Source: Pseudofabraea citricarpa (lineage: Eukaryota; Ascomycota; Leotiomycetes; Helotiales; Dermateaceae). Taken from it: a DNA stretch of 64,000 bases. The translations under genes and the position numbers were made by a program. This document shows, one piece after another, positions 23,842-35,352 of this stretch. Position 1 is the first letter of the stretch. Each line of letters opens with the position of its first letter. The notes below the pieces were generated by a model that worked only from the letters and a program-made list of their open reading frames with translations, did not search any database and was not told the origin of the DNA. The DNA lies in assembly GCA_029641185.1 (NCBI GenBank), contig JAPWGK010000014.1, positions 1,178,001 to 1,242,000 of the forward strand, read 5' to 3'.

Positions 23842-26800
23842 ATGGCACCGCATCGAAAGCGGCCGCGAAAAGAAGAAGATGCCGAGGACTATGAGTTCGC
23901 CGCTACTGAAGGTGGCATGTCCAACTTGCAGGCTGTGCAGGATACTGTAAGCTCGTTTCATTCTGCTGTCTATACCAAGAGGTCTTGATTGAACAGAACA
24001 CTGATCAAGCGCTGTAGCACCGAACGAAACGGCTTTCACTAAATCGGATATCCCCGTCTCCCGGAAGCACCCATCGTAGACCCTCGTCCATTTTGACGTC
24101 CAGCAACGACGACATCCCTATACCTGATGTGGCAGATTCGGAACTCCCTCCCGCTACACAGTATGAGTTACTCAGAGATGGTGACTTCGAGGAGCTGCAG
24201 AACCCAGATCTGGACGACCAACGCGCCACACAAAGACATCTGGCGCGGCAAAAGGACCCAGGGCAAATTGGGGAAAACCATGCGGCGGATAACGCTATTG
24301 TTGAGGAGATCAGGTGCATAAACTTTATGTGTCATGTGAATATGAATGTGCAGCTGGGACCCCTCATAAATTTTGTGGTGGGTGAGAATGGCAGTGGGAA
24401 GAGTGCTGTCCTGACGGCATTGACACTTTGCTTGGGGGGGAAGGCCAGCGCCACAAACCGGGGTGGCAGCCTGAAAAGTTTCATCAAGACTGGAGAAGAG
24501 ACTACAACTCTGGCTGTTAAACTAAAGAACCAAGGAACCAGTGCATACCAACCCGATCTGTATGGGAGCTCGATTATCATCGAGCGGCATTTTTCTAAAA
24601 CTGGGAGCAGCGGGTTCAAACTTAAAAACTCGTCAGGCCGTCTTGTGTCCAACAAAAAGAGCGATGTTGACGATGTACTCGAGTATTTCCAACTTCAAGT
24701 CGATAATCCGATGAACGTCCTTACCCAGGATGCTGCGAAGTCATTCATAACAAACTCCACACCCGCGATGAAATACCAATTCTTCTACAAAGGGACGCAG
24801 CTTGAGGCTTTGGATAATGATTATCAGATGGTTCATGAACTCATCAACAGCGCTGAGACAAAGATTGGAAGCATGGAGCACAGTATCAAAAGCCTCAAAG
24901 ATAGATTTGATGAAGCGCAAAAGAAGGCAGACATCGTCAAGGACCATGCGAAAATGAGGCACAGGATTCATAGTTACAGGAAGCAGCATGCATGGGCACA
25001 AGTCGAAGAAAAAGAAGCAGTCATGCGTGATATTGAAGACAAAATTAGGGTTGCCCATGAAGTGGTCGGTCAGGCAGAGCAGAAAGTTGAAAGCACCGCC
25101 CTTGCATTTGATGAGTACCATACCCGCGTTGAACGAGCTCAAGAACAAGTGCATCACCTTGAGCAGGAGCGCGAGTCCTTGGAGGAGGAAAACAACGAGT
25201 TGCAGTCTAAACTGAAAGCAACTGAGGAGGACAAAAACACCTGCTTCCGAGAACAACGAAGTATAATTACTGAACTTAAAGCAGCGAAAAGCAAGGCCAA
25301 AGGATTTCAAGACGCTATTGATATTGAAAAGAAGCGCATTGAAGACGTCGACGGTGGCGCCCATCTTCAAAAGACGAAACATCTGGAAGAGGCACAACGA
25401 AAAGCAGATGCTATTTCAAAAGAGCTGGACGACAGTATCAAAATGCAGCCCGATCTACAAGCCGCCTGCCAAAGAGCTAGCGAAGAAGTCGACGTTATTG
25501 CTAAGGTTGTAGAAACGAAGCGAAGAGCTTGCGAAGCCGCCCATACAGAACTTCAAGAACTGAATAGAGCCCGTCCTGATCCTATGGCCGGATTTGATAA
25601 GCGCATGCCTCAATTGCTGCAACAGATCCGTGCCGACAAGGGGTTTCGGGAAACCCCAGTTGGACCTATCGGTTCTCACCTAAAGCTTAAGAAGCAGCAA
25701 TGGTCGTATGTACTTGAGAAGTCGTTTGGGGCAATCCTCAGTGGTTTCATTGTAACCAGCAAAGCCGATCAACTCCACTTGTTGGGTATGATGCGCAAAC
25801 TTGAAATGGATAATATCCCGATTCTCATCGGCAAGAAGAATCACATCGACACAACTAATCACGAACCAGACGCTGGGTATGACACAACTCTCCGAGTTCT
25901 CGAGATTGACAATGATCTGGTGCGAAGCCAATTGGTTATCAGTCAAGGGATTGAGCAGTCGCTCTTGATAGAAGATGGTGAAGAAGCTCATAAAATCATG
26001 TTTCTTCGTGACAGACCAAAGAACACCAAGCAATGCTTCACACTTAGTCAGCAAGTAGGAGTTGGTCAACGGCTATCCTTCGCTGGAATTAATAATCAAA
26101 ATCAAACCACAGACTTCGTATCTGCTGATATACGCCAAAAGCCGCGCATGAGATCAGATCATGAAAGCCGCATCACATATCAGCGCGAAATTTTAGACAC
26201 ACTCAAGCGAGAGTATGAGCTTGTCAAGGCGGATAAAGACCGGCTGGTAGTAAAGAAGAAGGACTGTGAATTGGCTTTGAGGAAGCATGGCAAGCTCGTT
26301 GAATCTCTGGAAGTAAGGAGGCAGAGAGCCTCTGATGATGTTGAGAAATTGGACGCCGATCTGCAGGAGGGGAACGTCGAAGACGGTCGCCTAGAGGCTT
26401 TAAAGGACGATCTGAGAGAAGCGCAGGTAGGCGTTACTTTTCATGAGAACCAATATCAAGAAGCAGTCCAAGCGAGAGACAAGGCTCTATTAGCAGTCGC
26501 CGAACGAACCAAGGATGTCAATGAATTCCAATCACAAATGATGGAACATGAAGCTCGCATAAACAAGGCTCGAAGAAAGCTACGTTCAGCCAATGATGCT
26601 CGTAATATTGAGCTGACTACAAAGAATTCGGCCATCGAGTCGCTTGATGAGTGCAAAAATGAGCTGAATAGGTTTGAACGAAAACGGGATCAGCTATCAG
26701 AGCTTATTACGCGATATATTGAAGGTGCAAATCAAGTATCGTCTAGAGTACCCATCGACGAGGGTATGAATGCTCGCAGCCTAGATGCAAATATCAAAAC

Positions 26801-27543
26801 AATGCAGGACGAAATCAAGCAATACAATGACAGACTTGGTGGCACTGATGAGGAGATCAACAATGCCGCGGCGAATGCTTTGGAAGCATGGCAGCGTGCC
26901 AAGGCCAACCAAGAAAATCTCATAAGGTTGAACACGTACTTGAAGAAGTCTCTCTTCAAACGCATAAATCAATACAAGGCATTCCGCAGGTACATATCTA
27001 GCAATGCTCGTATGCAATTCAACTACCTGCTGAGCGAACGTGGATTTAGAGGTAAAATGACAATAGACCACAAAGGCCGGGAGTTGGATCTGACTGTAGA
27101 ACCCGACGAGACCAAAAAGAGTGACAAAGGCCGAACAACCAAGACCCTGTCGGGTGGGGAAAAATCATTCTCTTCGATATGCTTACTCCTTTCTGTTTGG
27201 GAGGCGATGGGAGCGCCTATGCGTTGTCTCGATGAATTCGATGTTTTCATGGATGATATTAATCGAGATGTCAGCACCAATTTAATTGTGAGTACTAGTA
27301 CAAAATATTCTTCAAATAGAGATTAACCAAAATAGATCAAAGGCGCGCGCAGATCAGTTGGTCGGCAGTTCATTCTCATCTCCCCAAAAGCTATCAGCGG
27401 GGGTGGAGCTGAGAAGCAGGCAGATGTTTGCATACATAAGTAGGTTGCCCAAGATACGTAGATACCGTGCTCTAAAACTTTCGCTCAGATTAATACATCC
27501 TCGGGAGCAGCAAAGACGCATTACTGAAATGCTAAGTACATAA
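23842..27543 (+). CDS. SMC6: Smc6, ATPase of the Smc5/6 complex
   Basis: Acts with Smc5 and Nse subunits in DNA repair, replication-fork stability and rDNA segregation. Four exons: 23842-23946, 24018-27287, 27336-27439 and 27489-27543; total 1177 aa. Walker A GENGSGKS is at about 157-164, preceded by IRCINFMCHVNMNVQLGPLINFVVG (the N-terminal SMC6 signature, shown here in pieces). Two long coiled-coil arms flank a hinge (GPIGSHLKLKK...VLEKSFGAILSGF, ...MDNIPILIG). The signature motif LSGGEKS is at 1079-1085, and Walker B MRCLDEFDVFMDD follows. The last two small exons supply RRSVGRQFILISPKAISGGG, KQADVCIHK and the terminal HPREQQRRITEML, so reading through intron 2 would truncate the head. The first intron is required because the frame upstream of 24018 is closed by TAG. 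Confidence 0.95.
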
Positions 27544-29919
27544 CTCATGGATGTTCAAGTGATGGTTTTGCTCAATTGGTACTCTTAGGAAATGTATGAG
27601 ATAGTAGTGTTATAAGGGATAATGTGTTGTTTGGTGTTCTCGGATTCTCAGGCCTCGAGATGTTATAGCAAGTTGTATCAAGTGCAGAAAAAATCCCAGT
27701 AGTTGTAACGTGTAGACTTCTGTAAGGCCCGAGATTGCCCTACAAGGCTTGCCTTTGTTGATTGACTGCTCTGCGGCTCAGCTTTATTCGTGTAAAGGAT
27801 AGAAAATCTACCGGTTCATGTATCGGTCAGGCAGATCAAGCCTGGTGTCATAAAATTAAGCGAGCACAAGGCAAACGGCAAGACAGCATAGGCGTCTCGG
27901 TTTTCCAGTTGGTGGGATGAACAATCAGAGGAATGTTGCGCAAATAAATGTTTGTTAAATAGAGAGATCCATCCCGGGCGTCCTACACATCAGCAGAAGA
28001 CATGCCATGTGCCCAGGCAGGTAGGTAAGGTAGTTAGGTAGGTATGCATTGGTACAGTACGGAGTATAGGGTCAGACCAGAAGCGGATCCGAGCTCTTCC
28101 CGCCCGCGATTCTCTCGCACGTTGCGCGCTCCCGTGTCAAGAATACAACATATATTCGCAACTCTACCTTGCTATCCTGCGGTGTTTCTATCCCTTAGCC
28201 CTCTGATGAACCTGCAACCTGAAAAGCAGATGCTGTAGAACGCACTCGCAATTCGGATTACCCACGGCTCGTCCCATCCAGCCTCTGTCTCCATCGGGCT
28301 AAAGGCCGTCGCTGCATGGGTTCGCCGCTCTGCACTGCAGCACTATACATATCACCGCACATATGCATGGGAGACACAGGTGAGCAGCACGAGCAGCCAG
28401 GATTGTTCTTGTTCGAAAAGAGTCGTGTATGCACTCCGGCGCGTACTGTTATCGTCCCGGAGGCTCGGGACGACTCAGCGTGCAGCTACCGCGGGAGTGA
28501 GCACTGAGCAGCACGAAAGGCGGGCGTCAGATAGGGAAATGCCAGACGTGGATCGAAGGATCAATCACAGCGAGAAGTTACTGTGCGAAGCAGCTGCAAC
28601 ACGAGAGTAGCGTATGACCAAAGCAGGGCGACATGAGGTGGCTCCGGCATTAATTATTAATTGCGGGGGGCAAGCTTTGCTTTCCCTCGGGCTACGGCTG
28701 CATGTCATAATGGAATGAGTGAGAGAGTGAGTGAATGCGTGCCCTTGAATGTTCCAAGAGCGAAGAGCGAAGATTCATCTCAACATGATGTATGTAGATT
28801 CTCTGACTATTCCCATTCAATCAGGGCCTGCATCGCAGCAGCAACAGGGGTCGGGAAGTGGCCCGGGGGTCTTTGGACCAGCTCTACTGTGCCGACTCTT
28901 GCCCTCGCTCCCTGGACTCTCTTTCTCTCTCTTCTGCTGACTTGGAGTTCCTTCAGCCCCATGGTGGTCTGATCAGGAGACTTGTTCTTTTCGCATGTAG
29001 TTGGAACATTGTATGTATGTAGAGAGAGATGTATATTTATATTGATCTATATCGATCTATATTTACCTACATATATTTACCTATATATCTGTATCTGTAT
29101 CTATATCTATATATCTACCATGAATATTCTCTCTCTCTCTCTCTTCCCCCCTCTCTCTCTTCCTCTCCCTCTCTCTCCTCTCTAAACATGCCAAAGCTGT
29201 CTACAATACAACGCAAACTGGAAAATGCATCCTCGCCCGACCCCGAATTATGATCCCCCTCCCATCCCATCCCTGTCCGCCGCACCAAGCCTCTGCTAGG
29301 CACACGGCCCATCCCCCGCTATGGCCACGCCGGTCCACCCCAAGACACCACCAGAAATCTCACTCTCACAGCTTCCCATAACAGTCGCGCTGTTCCATCC
29401 TCTTTCCACTACTGTACTCCCTCGTGTTACCCCCCTCTGGTCGAATTCTGAGAGGATCCTGGTCGCATTCAGCTTCCATCACCACCCACCTCCCACTGCA
29501 GCTCTTCATTGGTTCAGGACTTCAGGTGCGTACCTACTCTCTCAGCAACGCGCTCTGCTACATCGCTGGCAAAGCCTGCGTGCGGTGCCTCTTTTCTTCC
29601 AATTAACATCCAGCCCGAGGCTTGCTGACACACGAAACCCCAAATCCAGATCAACCTCAAAGAGCCTGCTTGCCTGCCTTGACAGCTTCGTTACAACTGT
29701 ACGCGTTTCTCGTCTCCAATGACTGGCTATTCTTCCGGCCAGACATTCTTGCCATTCACAGCGTCTAATTCGTTGTCCTAGTTCACCAGATCACGCTCTC
29801 TGCATCAAGCATCCTTGCCTGCGGCCCCCTTCGAAATTCGTGCAGCAGCAGCTCGCAGCCTTCTGCTTTCATACCCACTCTGAAAGGCTTTGCACCACCA
29901 CCTACATATACCAATAATA
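27544..29919. other. Long (2.4 kb) intergenic region upstream of the RNA-binding protein gene
   Basis: No exon with family-like or splice-supported sequence is seen. It holds TAGG runs near 28018-28045, TATCTG/TATC microsatellites near 29030-29120, and a CT-rich tract (about 29130-29184). The last kilobase is pyrimidine-rich, as expected of a long 5' leader. Confidence 0.55.
29030..29184. repeat. Microsatellite block: TATC/TATCTG then CT
   Basis: Runs of ATATCTGTATC-type hexamers and tetramers pass into an almost pure pyrimidine (CT)n tract at about 29130-29184. Non-coding; open frames here are low-complexity artefacts. Confidence 0.75.
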
Positions 29920-32350
29920 ATGGGTAAGCTATTCCTCCCCTCCCCCCCAACGTCCAACAACACTCCTCCCAACCCCGAGTCTATTCATCACGGTACATTT
30001 GGCGCTGCAGACGGCTTGCATTCACTGCTCGGCCACAAAGCTGTCTGTTCCTTTCAATCCCCTTCCTCGTCTTTCCTCAACAACCATAAAGCCTATCACT
30101 AATCCGCATCATACTTATTAGCAGACACAGGAGATACCTATCGCCCAGTAAGCTCAACCCAGCCCCTTATATCCATACGCCGCGCTACGCAAGGGCAGCA
30201 GTACCTACTGCCAGCCTTGCCTATATCATCGCGAGAGCTCTCTGCTGGTCTTGCGCAGATTTAATTGCTGTTTGAGTCCCAGGGCGTCAGTGCGCCTCTG
30301 GAGCTTCCCCACTACCGATGCAGACTGGCGCAACCACCTTGATGGATTAATCCACTCTGCCTCCCTCCAGAGTCTTCATACCGTCTTCTATCCTTTCTTT
30401 GCTCTTCTTTTGCGCTCAAGACTGCTTTCATGACCCAAAAACCAGAGGCTTACAATCTGCAGCGCGAGAGAACTCGCTCCCCTCGCCGTGCCAGATCTCG
30501 CAGCCCAGGCCGGTCTAATCGTCGCCGTTCCTACTCGCCGCGCAGTCGTTCTCGTAGCCGTGACGACCATCGCAGAAACGATCGCAGATCCCGTTCACCA
30601 ATGTCAGGTGTAGGCGCAGGTACCGGCGCCGGTGGCTCTGGGGGCTCGGGTTATGGCGGTGCACCACCAAGATCTTTCGAAGACCGCGCGGCTGCCAGAG
30701 AGCAGATGATGAGCAGTATTCGCGAGACGTCGCAACAGGATCGCCGCGTTTATGTTGGCAATCTATCCTACGATGTGAAGTGGCATCATTTGAAAGACTT
30801 TATGAGATCCGGTTAGTTCACTAGTCCTTAACGTGCCTCCCTTGAAAAATAGCTAACCCGTATCTGCCATAGCCGGAGAAGTTCTCTTTGCTGATGTGTT
30901 ATTGCTTCCAAATGGAATGTCGAAGGTGGGCGCCTATACGTAGCTGGTTTTTTCTTTTCTGGTCTTTGAAGGAATGTTTGGATTGACGGATTGGGACGTT
31001 GTTCCGCGGGTTATGTAGGGATGCGGGTAAGTTTTCTGCTCACCTCGCCCTTCACTATGTATCATTCTGATTCGTGTCCAGTATTGTAGAATATGCCACC
31101 AGGGAACAAGCTCAACAGGCCGTCAACACTCTCAGCAACCAAAATCTAATGGGAAGATTGGTCTACGTTCGCGAAGTAAGTCAAACACCATATGAGGAGG
31201 AGGCAGCTTGCTTCTTGCTAACACTATTTTTGCAGGACCGTGAAGCCGAACCTCGCTTCACTGCTCCATCTACGGGAGGTCGTGGAGGATATGAAGGTGG
31301 CGCGGGACGCGGTGGATTCGGCGGCGCACCATACGGCGCCATGGGTGGTGGTGGTGGTGGCGGCGGCGGCGGTCGCCAAATCTACGTCTCCAACGTTTGT
31401 CCCATCATTTACCCTTTTTCGTATGTCTTGGTTGCCTTGAGCCCTAATGTTGACTTGATTTTAGCTCCCATACACGGTAGGATGGCAAGATCTGAAGGAC
31501 TTGTTTCGACAAGCTGGTGAGTTCCGAACGATAGCTAATGTCTCTTACGAGCCCGGATATTGATTTTTCTTTCTTGTAGCTCGAAACGGTGCTGTCATTC
31601 GCGCTGATGTTCATATTGGGCCGGATGGTCGTCCTAAAGGATCTGGCATTGTTGCTTTTGAGTCACCCGATGATGCCCGTACCGCTATTCAGCAATTCAA
31701 CGGTTACGATTGGCAGGGACGCCCACTTGAAGTTCGTGAAGACCGCTTCGCCGGCTCTGGCGTTGGCTTTGGCGGGCGTGGTGGTTTCGGCGCACGTGGA
31801 GGTTTCGGTGGTGGATTTGGCGGTCGAGGAGGCTTTGGCGGGCGTGGAGGATTCGGTGGTGGGTTCGCTGGTGGCCGTGGCGGTTATGGAGGCAGTGGTG
31901 GCTATGGCGCCCCGGGTGGTGGATTTGACGCTGGAGCTGCTGCTGTCCCAGCTGTCCCAAATCCCTTCACCGACTATGCAACTGCTGGAACGGAGAGAAG
32001 TGAGACAATTTACGTCCGCAATGTAAGAGCTATGGGAGATTATACTCGGCAATTGCTAACATTCTTAGTTGCCCTGGTCGACCAGCAATGAAGACCTCGT
32101 TGAACTCTTCACTACAATCGGAAAGGTTGAGCAGGCCGAGATTCAGTACGAGCCAAACGGTCGATCCCGTGGTACTGGCGTAGTCCGATTCGACTCAGCT
32201 GAAAATGCAGATACCGCCATTGAGAAGTTCTCGGGTTACCAATATGGTGGTCGACCTCTTGGCCTGAGCTTCGTCAAGTACCAAACTCCGGGCAGCGGTG
32301 ATGCCATGGAGACTGAGGCTACTAGTCTTACTCAAGACCAAATCATGTAA
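29920..32350 (+). CDS. Gbp2/Hrb1-like SR/RGG RNA-binding protein with three RRMs
   Basis: Likely an mRNA-binding export/quality-control factor like yeast Gbp2/Hrb1. My model has ten exons: 29920-29923 (ATGG), 30125-30147, 30463-30811, 30873-30925, 31019-31026 (8-nt microexon), 31082-31175, 31236-31394, 31465-31516, 31580-32022 and 32069-32350. They sum to 1467 nt, 488 aa. It begins MDTGDTYRP, followed by an SR/RS region (ERTRSPRRARSRSPGRSNRR). RRM1 is about 104-178 (RNP2 VYVGNL), RRM2 about 223-302 (IYVSNL, GSGIVAFE), RRM3 about 388-470 (IYVRNL, GTGVVRF). RGG/FGG repeats lie between RRM1 and RRM2 and at about 303-360. The 8-nt exon completes KGCGIVEYA, the RNP1 of RRM1. Internal exons are secure. 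The first two tiny exons are inferred; the alternative is a start at the ATG at 30430. Confidence 0.85.
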
Positions 32351-33087
32351 TGAATGTGTTGTACGACGTCGAAGCTCTGCATAATTTATTCGTCATTTCA
32401 GGTCGATCAGCAGCAGTATCTTATGGATATCCAAATCCCCAGAACTCTTCTTCCCTTTGCTTGTACTTACGCGTTGCCTCTTCTTTTTTTTTGCAAAATT
32501 GTCATCGAACGATTGGTTGGGAATGGGGACGAGACTTGGCCTCGTTGACATCGCTGATGCGGTGAAAACGCAAATGGATTGAGATTGAGGGTGGATGGAT
32601 GGACGGATTGCTTCTAATCCATTTTCTTTTGTCTTTCGTATACAAAAGTTCACAGTCCAAGGGCAAGCAGAGACAACGCACTTGAGCTGCTCGCGCAATG
32701 AAATTCCCCACTTTCAAACCCTAGCTACCGCAGAAATGGATATTGCATTTTGTGTGTTCTTGTATCCTGTTTATTTACATATGTGTAGCGTTAACGGTCG
32801 AGGTAAGCTGTGCATTTGCTACTGACTGAATACTAAAAACACTCAGCTGTCGAGGCTTTGGCCAAGTCCACATTAAAATCGTCATGGTAGAAGGCTTATG
32901 ATTCACAGCAAACGTGAACAATACCTTCGAGGGTTATTCACTATTAATCAACGAAAATGTATAAAATCTCAGTTCCCCTTCCTCTTTCCTAATGCGTTTA
33001 CAACACTCGTACAACGACTAGAAAACACTTTATTCACCGTTTAAACAACTACTACAAGACTTGAACTCTCCCTACAAGCCCTTACCT
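32351..33087. other. Intergenic, 3' of the RRM gene and promoter of the Cys-rich gene
   Basis: 737 bp. T-rich and GATGGATGG-type low-complexity sequence near 32585-32610 is in the presumed 3' untranslated region. Nothing else is recognised. Confidence 0.5.
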
Positions 33088-33969
33088 ATGTGTCAAGTTA
33101 TTGGATATACGATGCCCTGCTGTCGCAGGGTCTATGTAGCTGTAACACGACTGCCCAGCTGCCCTGATACCTGGCCAAAGGCTGTCTGTCCTGTCGAGAT
33201 GTGTTTACAAGTAGGGGCGCAGCCACGGTATCGACGCACTGGCGAATGTTGGAGGTGTGAATCAAAGAGACTAGGCTTGCAAGGAACACAGAGGGAAATG
33301 ATGAGACCTGTCATCGATAAAGCGTTCGTTGCAAAGGGTTTAGAACCAGGGGAGCATATGAGCTCTGGTCATCGAAAACATCGATTTGAAGCTATGGGGA
33401 GAAAGATGCGAGTTTGTGGGCACTCGGGTTCCAAATTTGGATGTAGGATGGAATGTTCTCTGGGAGGTGTCACAGAGAAGCGACGTCGTGCTGAAGATAT
33501 TGAGCTTCCTATCATCGATCAGAGCGGACCAAGATCAAAGAGATTGAAGACCGTGGACTCAAATGCTAAGACAGCTTCTCTCGTACCCAGCAGGTCAATG
33601 CAGAAACCGTGGAACCAGAAACCGAGCTCTGAAGTCCCTGGTTATCAGCGAGCTCCAGGTAAGATTGTCCTTCTCCATGAGGTTATTAATGGCAGGGGTG
33701 ACTTTCTAGGGATAGGTGATTTGAGCGCTATCGACGACCTATCAGATAGTTACTCCCATGAAGAACTGCTAGGCACCTTCCCCTTCGGAGACGTACACAA
33801 GCACAGTACTTTGCAAGCATATGAGAGCCACCAGTCCTGTGAATCTTTGAACACAGCTAGCACCGATGTTACTACAGCGAACAGCAAACCGATGTGGTTG
33901 CAGGAATTTGAGGATACTCTCGATGAAGCACTCGTTAGGGCAAACTATGGTCCAGGTAGCTCCGGCTAA
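33088..33969 (+). CDS. Unrecognised Cys-rich protein with basic nuclear-type motifs
   Basis: An uninterrupted 293-aa frame from the ATG at 33088 (the frame is open 9 codons further up but without an ATG). I do not recognise a named family. The first 57 residues hold eight cysteines (2, 11, 12, 25, 34, 39, 54, 57), including CxxxxC and a CWRC pair, suggesting a small zinc-binding module. The middle is basic with two likely nuclear-localisation clusters (EKRRRAED and PRSKRLK). The C-terminal third is acidic and Ser-rich (IDDLSDSYSHEELLGTFPF, then WLQEFEDTLDEALV). No intron is needed. Codon use and length make it look real. A transcription- or chromatin-related role is a guess only. Confidence 0.6.
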   Translation: MCQVIGYTMPCCRRVYVAVTRLPSCPDTWPKAVCPVEMCLQVGAQPRYRRTGECWRCESKRLGLQGTQREMMRPVIDKAFVAKGLEPGEHMSSGHRKHRFEAMGRKMRVCGHSGSKFGCRMECSLGGVTEKRRRAEDIELPIIDQSGPRSKRLKTVDSNAKTASLVPSRSMQKPWNQKPSSEVPGYQRAPGKIVLLHEVINGRGDFLGIGDLSAIDDLSDSYSHEELLGTFPFGDVHKHSTLQAYESHQSCESLNTASTDVTTANSKPMWLQEFEDTLDEALVRANYGPGSSG

Positions 33970-34463
33970 ACCACTACGACAATTGATGCACCCACCATAT
34001 GTGGTTGTTCCTGTTCAGCATTGGAAATTCGTGGTCGTTTTTGTATCTTGTGCGACAATTATCACGACGAATACCTTGACAGTATGGTGTGTTCCATGTA
34101 TGATTAGTTGCTAACTGGTGAGTCCTTCTCGGGCACAGCAAATACTGGCCAATGCTGACAAGTAGTATCGAGTGTACACACCTACGTATGAACAAGCCCT
34201 TTTGGGTGCCAGAGTAGGGTCTGAGAGCAAGCCTTTGGCTAGGTAACGAAGAATCTCCCCCGATGCCCCAAGATCGAAATAGCATAGCGCAGGTACTTTT
34301 GGACCAAGTAGCCAAATCTCTCTTCCCATGGCATCCGAAATAAACTCGTACATTGCATGTGAAACAAGAGATGGTCCGATTGCTGCTCCATTTGATTCAG
34401 GCCAACAAGAAGACACGAAGGGCAGTAAATGAGCCTAATGATGGAGTATAGTGTGCCATATTA
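33970..34463. other. Intergenic, convergent 3' ends (Cys-rich gene / SRP14)
   Basis: 494 bp. Minus-strand open frames of about 100 codons exist here but lack an ATG start and family-like sequence, so I treat it as 3' untranslated DNA. Confidence 0.5.
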
Positions 34464-35000
34464 TCATGACTTCTTTGCATCTTCGCCCACGCCATTGCCC
34501 ACCTTCTTCTTCTTTGCCTTCGTCTCCTTCTTTCTCTTGCTTCGGTCTCTCTTTTTCAGGCTGGACATCCCAGACTTACAAACCTCCGCATATCTCACAA
34601 AGAACCCTTCCAAGCCATCCACCTCCACTATCGTCGACAATTTAATCTTCTCGTCCCGCTTCTGTTTTGACTTGCCATTCGTTGCTCGAATTATAATCGG
34701 AGCTGGGGAATCGGAGGCATTTGCATCCAGCGTGTTGCTAACCACATCTTCTCCGTGCGACACTGTTGAAGCAATCAGTAAGGTCCAGTCATAATGCGCT
34801 GGTCGTGGAACAAACTGCGCTTCTGCGTCAGGAAGATGGATCCATGGTCCTTTTGGCGACGTTCGTCGAAGAGTTGAGACAAGCGCAAGAAGAACTAGAT
34901 TCGAGTCAGTAGGCAAGCTCTCGCAGGGCTGGTGGGGTGGTGGATTGGAGTGCCCGTGGTAATCACTCACGTCGTCGTTGCTCAGATGACCATGTGCCAT
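34464..35000 (-). CDS. SRP14: Signal recognition particle subunit Srp14
   Basis: Part of the SRP Alu domain that slows elongation during targeting to the ER. Three exons on the minus strand, 35000-34971, 34894-34816 and 34762-34464, give 135 aa. The splices create the family text: MAHGHLSNDD|FFLRLSQLFDERRQKDHG, SIFLTQKR|MSHGED, then APIIIRATNGKSKQKRDEKI, KLSTIVEVDGLEGFFVRYAE and VCKSGMSSLKKRDRSKRK. The tail is very Lys-rich, as usual for fungal Srp14. An unspliced 248-codon frame covers the same DNA, but its N-terminal half reads through the introns in the wrong frame. Divergent from SGD1 with 352 bp between the start codons. Confidence 0.95.
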   Translation of the reverse strand: MAHGHLSNDDVSDYHGHSNPPPHQPCESLPTDSNLVLLALVSTLRRTSPKGPWIHLPDAEAQFVPRPAHYDWTLLIASTVSHGEDVVSNTLDANASDSPAPIIIRATNGKSKQKRDEKIKLSTIVEVDGLEGFFVRYAEVCKSGMSSLKKRDRSKRKKETKAKKKKVGNGVGEDAKKS

Positions 35001-35352
35001 GTTGCGTGCGAGTGCTCCGACGCAGCGTAAAGGTCGCGGAGCTGAGCACGGATTCTTGCTGTGTAGGTAGATATGGCTTGAAATGTCGTCTAGCTTGTGT
35101 CGTTCGTTTGGCTTTCCTGGCGCTTTCCTGGCAAGTAGATAAGTGTGTGGTAGGGTAGAGGTCGGTAGGCACCGCGTGGGGTTTTGCTGCACCCCACTTG
35201 CCGCCGCCATTGGATCTGCCGCATCTCAAAAACACCCCCCGAAAAAAAAAAAAAAAAAGTTTACAACCACAAGTCTGACGTGACAGGGCATAGCATATCA
35301 CCTCAGGAACCCCATGTATCTATAAGCAGTTGAAGTCTTCCTCGAGGATATA
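35001..35352. promoter_or_regulatory. Bidirectional promoter SRP14 / SGD1 with poly(dA) tract
   Basis: 352 bp between divergent start codons. A run of 17 A at 35242-35258 follows a C-run; poly(dA:dT) tracts are typical nucleosome-depleting elements of constitutive promoters. Confidence 0.6.

Noticed and set aside
24741..25397. 218-codon minus-strand frame opposite SMC6
   Set aside because: Antisense shadow of the coiled-coil coding region (Phe/Leu-rich translation of Lys/Glu codons).
28010..28060. TAGG/TTAGG-rich stretch as interstitial telomere repeat
   Set aside because: Units are TAGGTAGG-type microsatellite, not TTAGGG.
34111..34416. 101-codon minus-strand frame between the Cys-rich gene and SRP14
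   Set aside because: No ATG start, no splice-supported extension and no family-like sequence; lies in convergent 3' regions.
34464..35210. Single 248-codon minus-strand frame over SRP14
   Set aside because: Its N-terminal half reads through introns in the wrong frame; the three-exon SRP14 model explains all conserved blocks.
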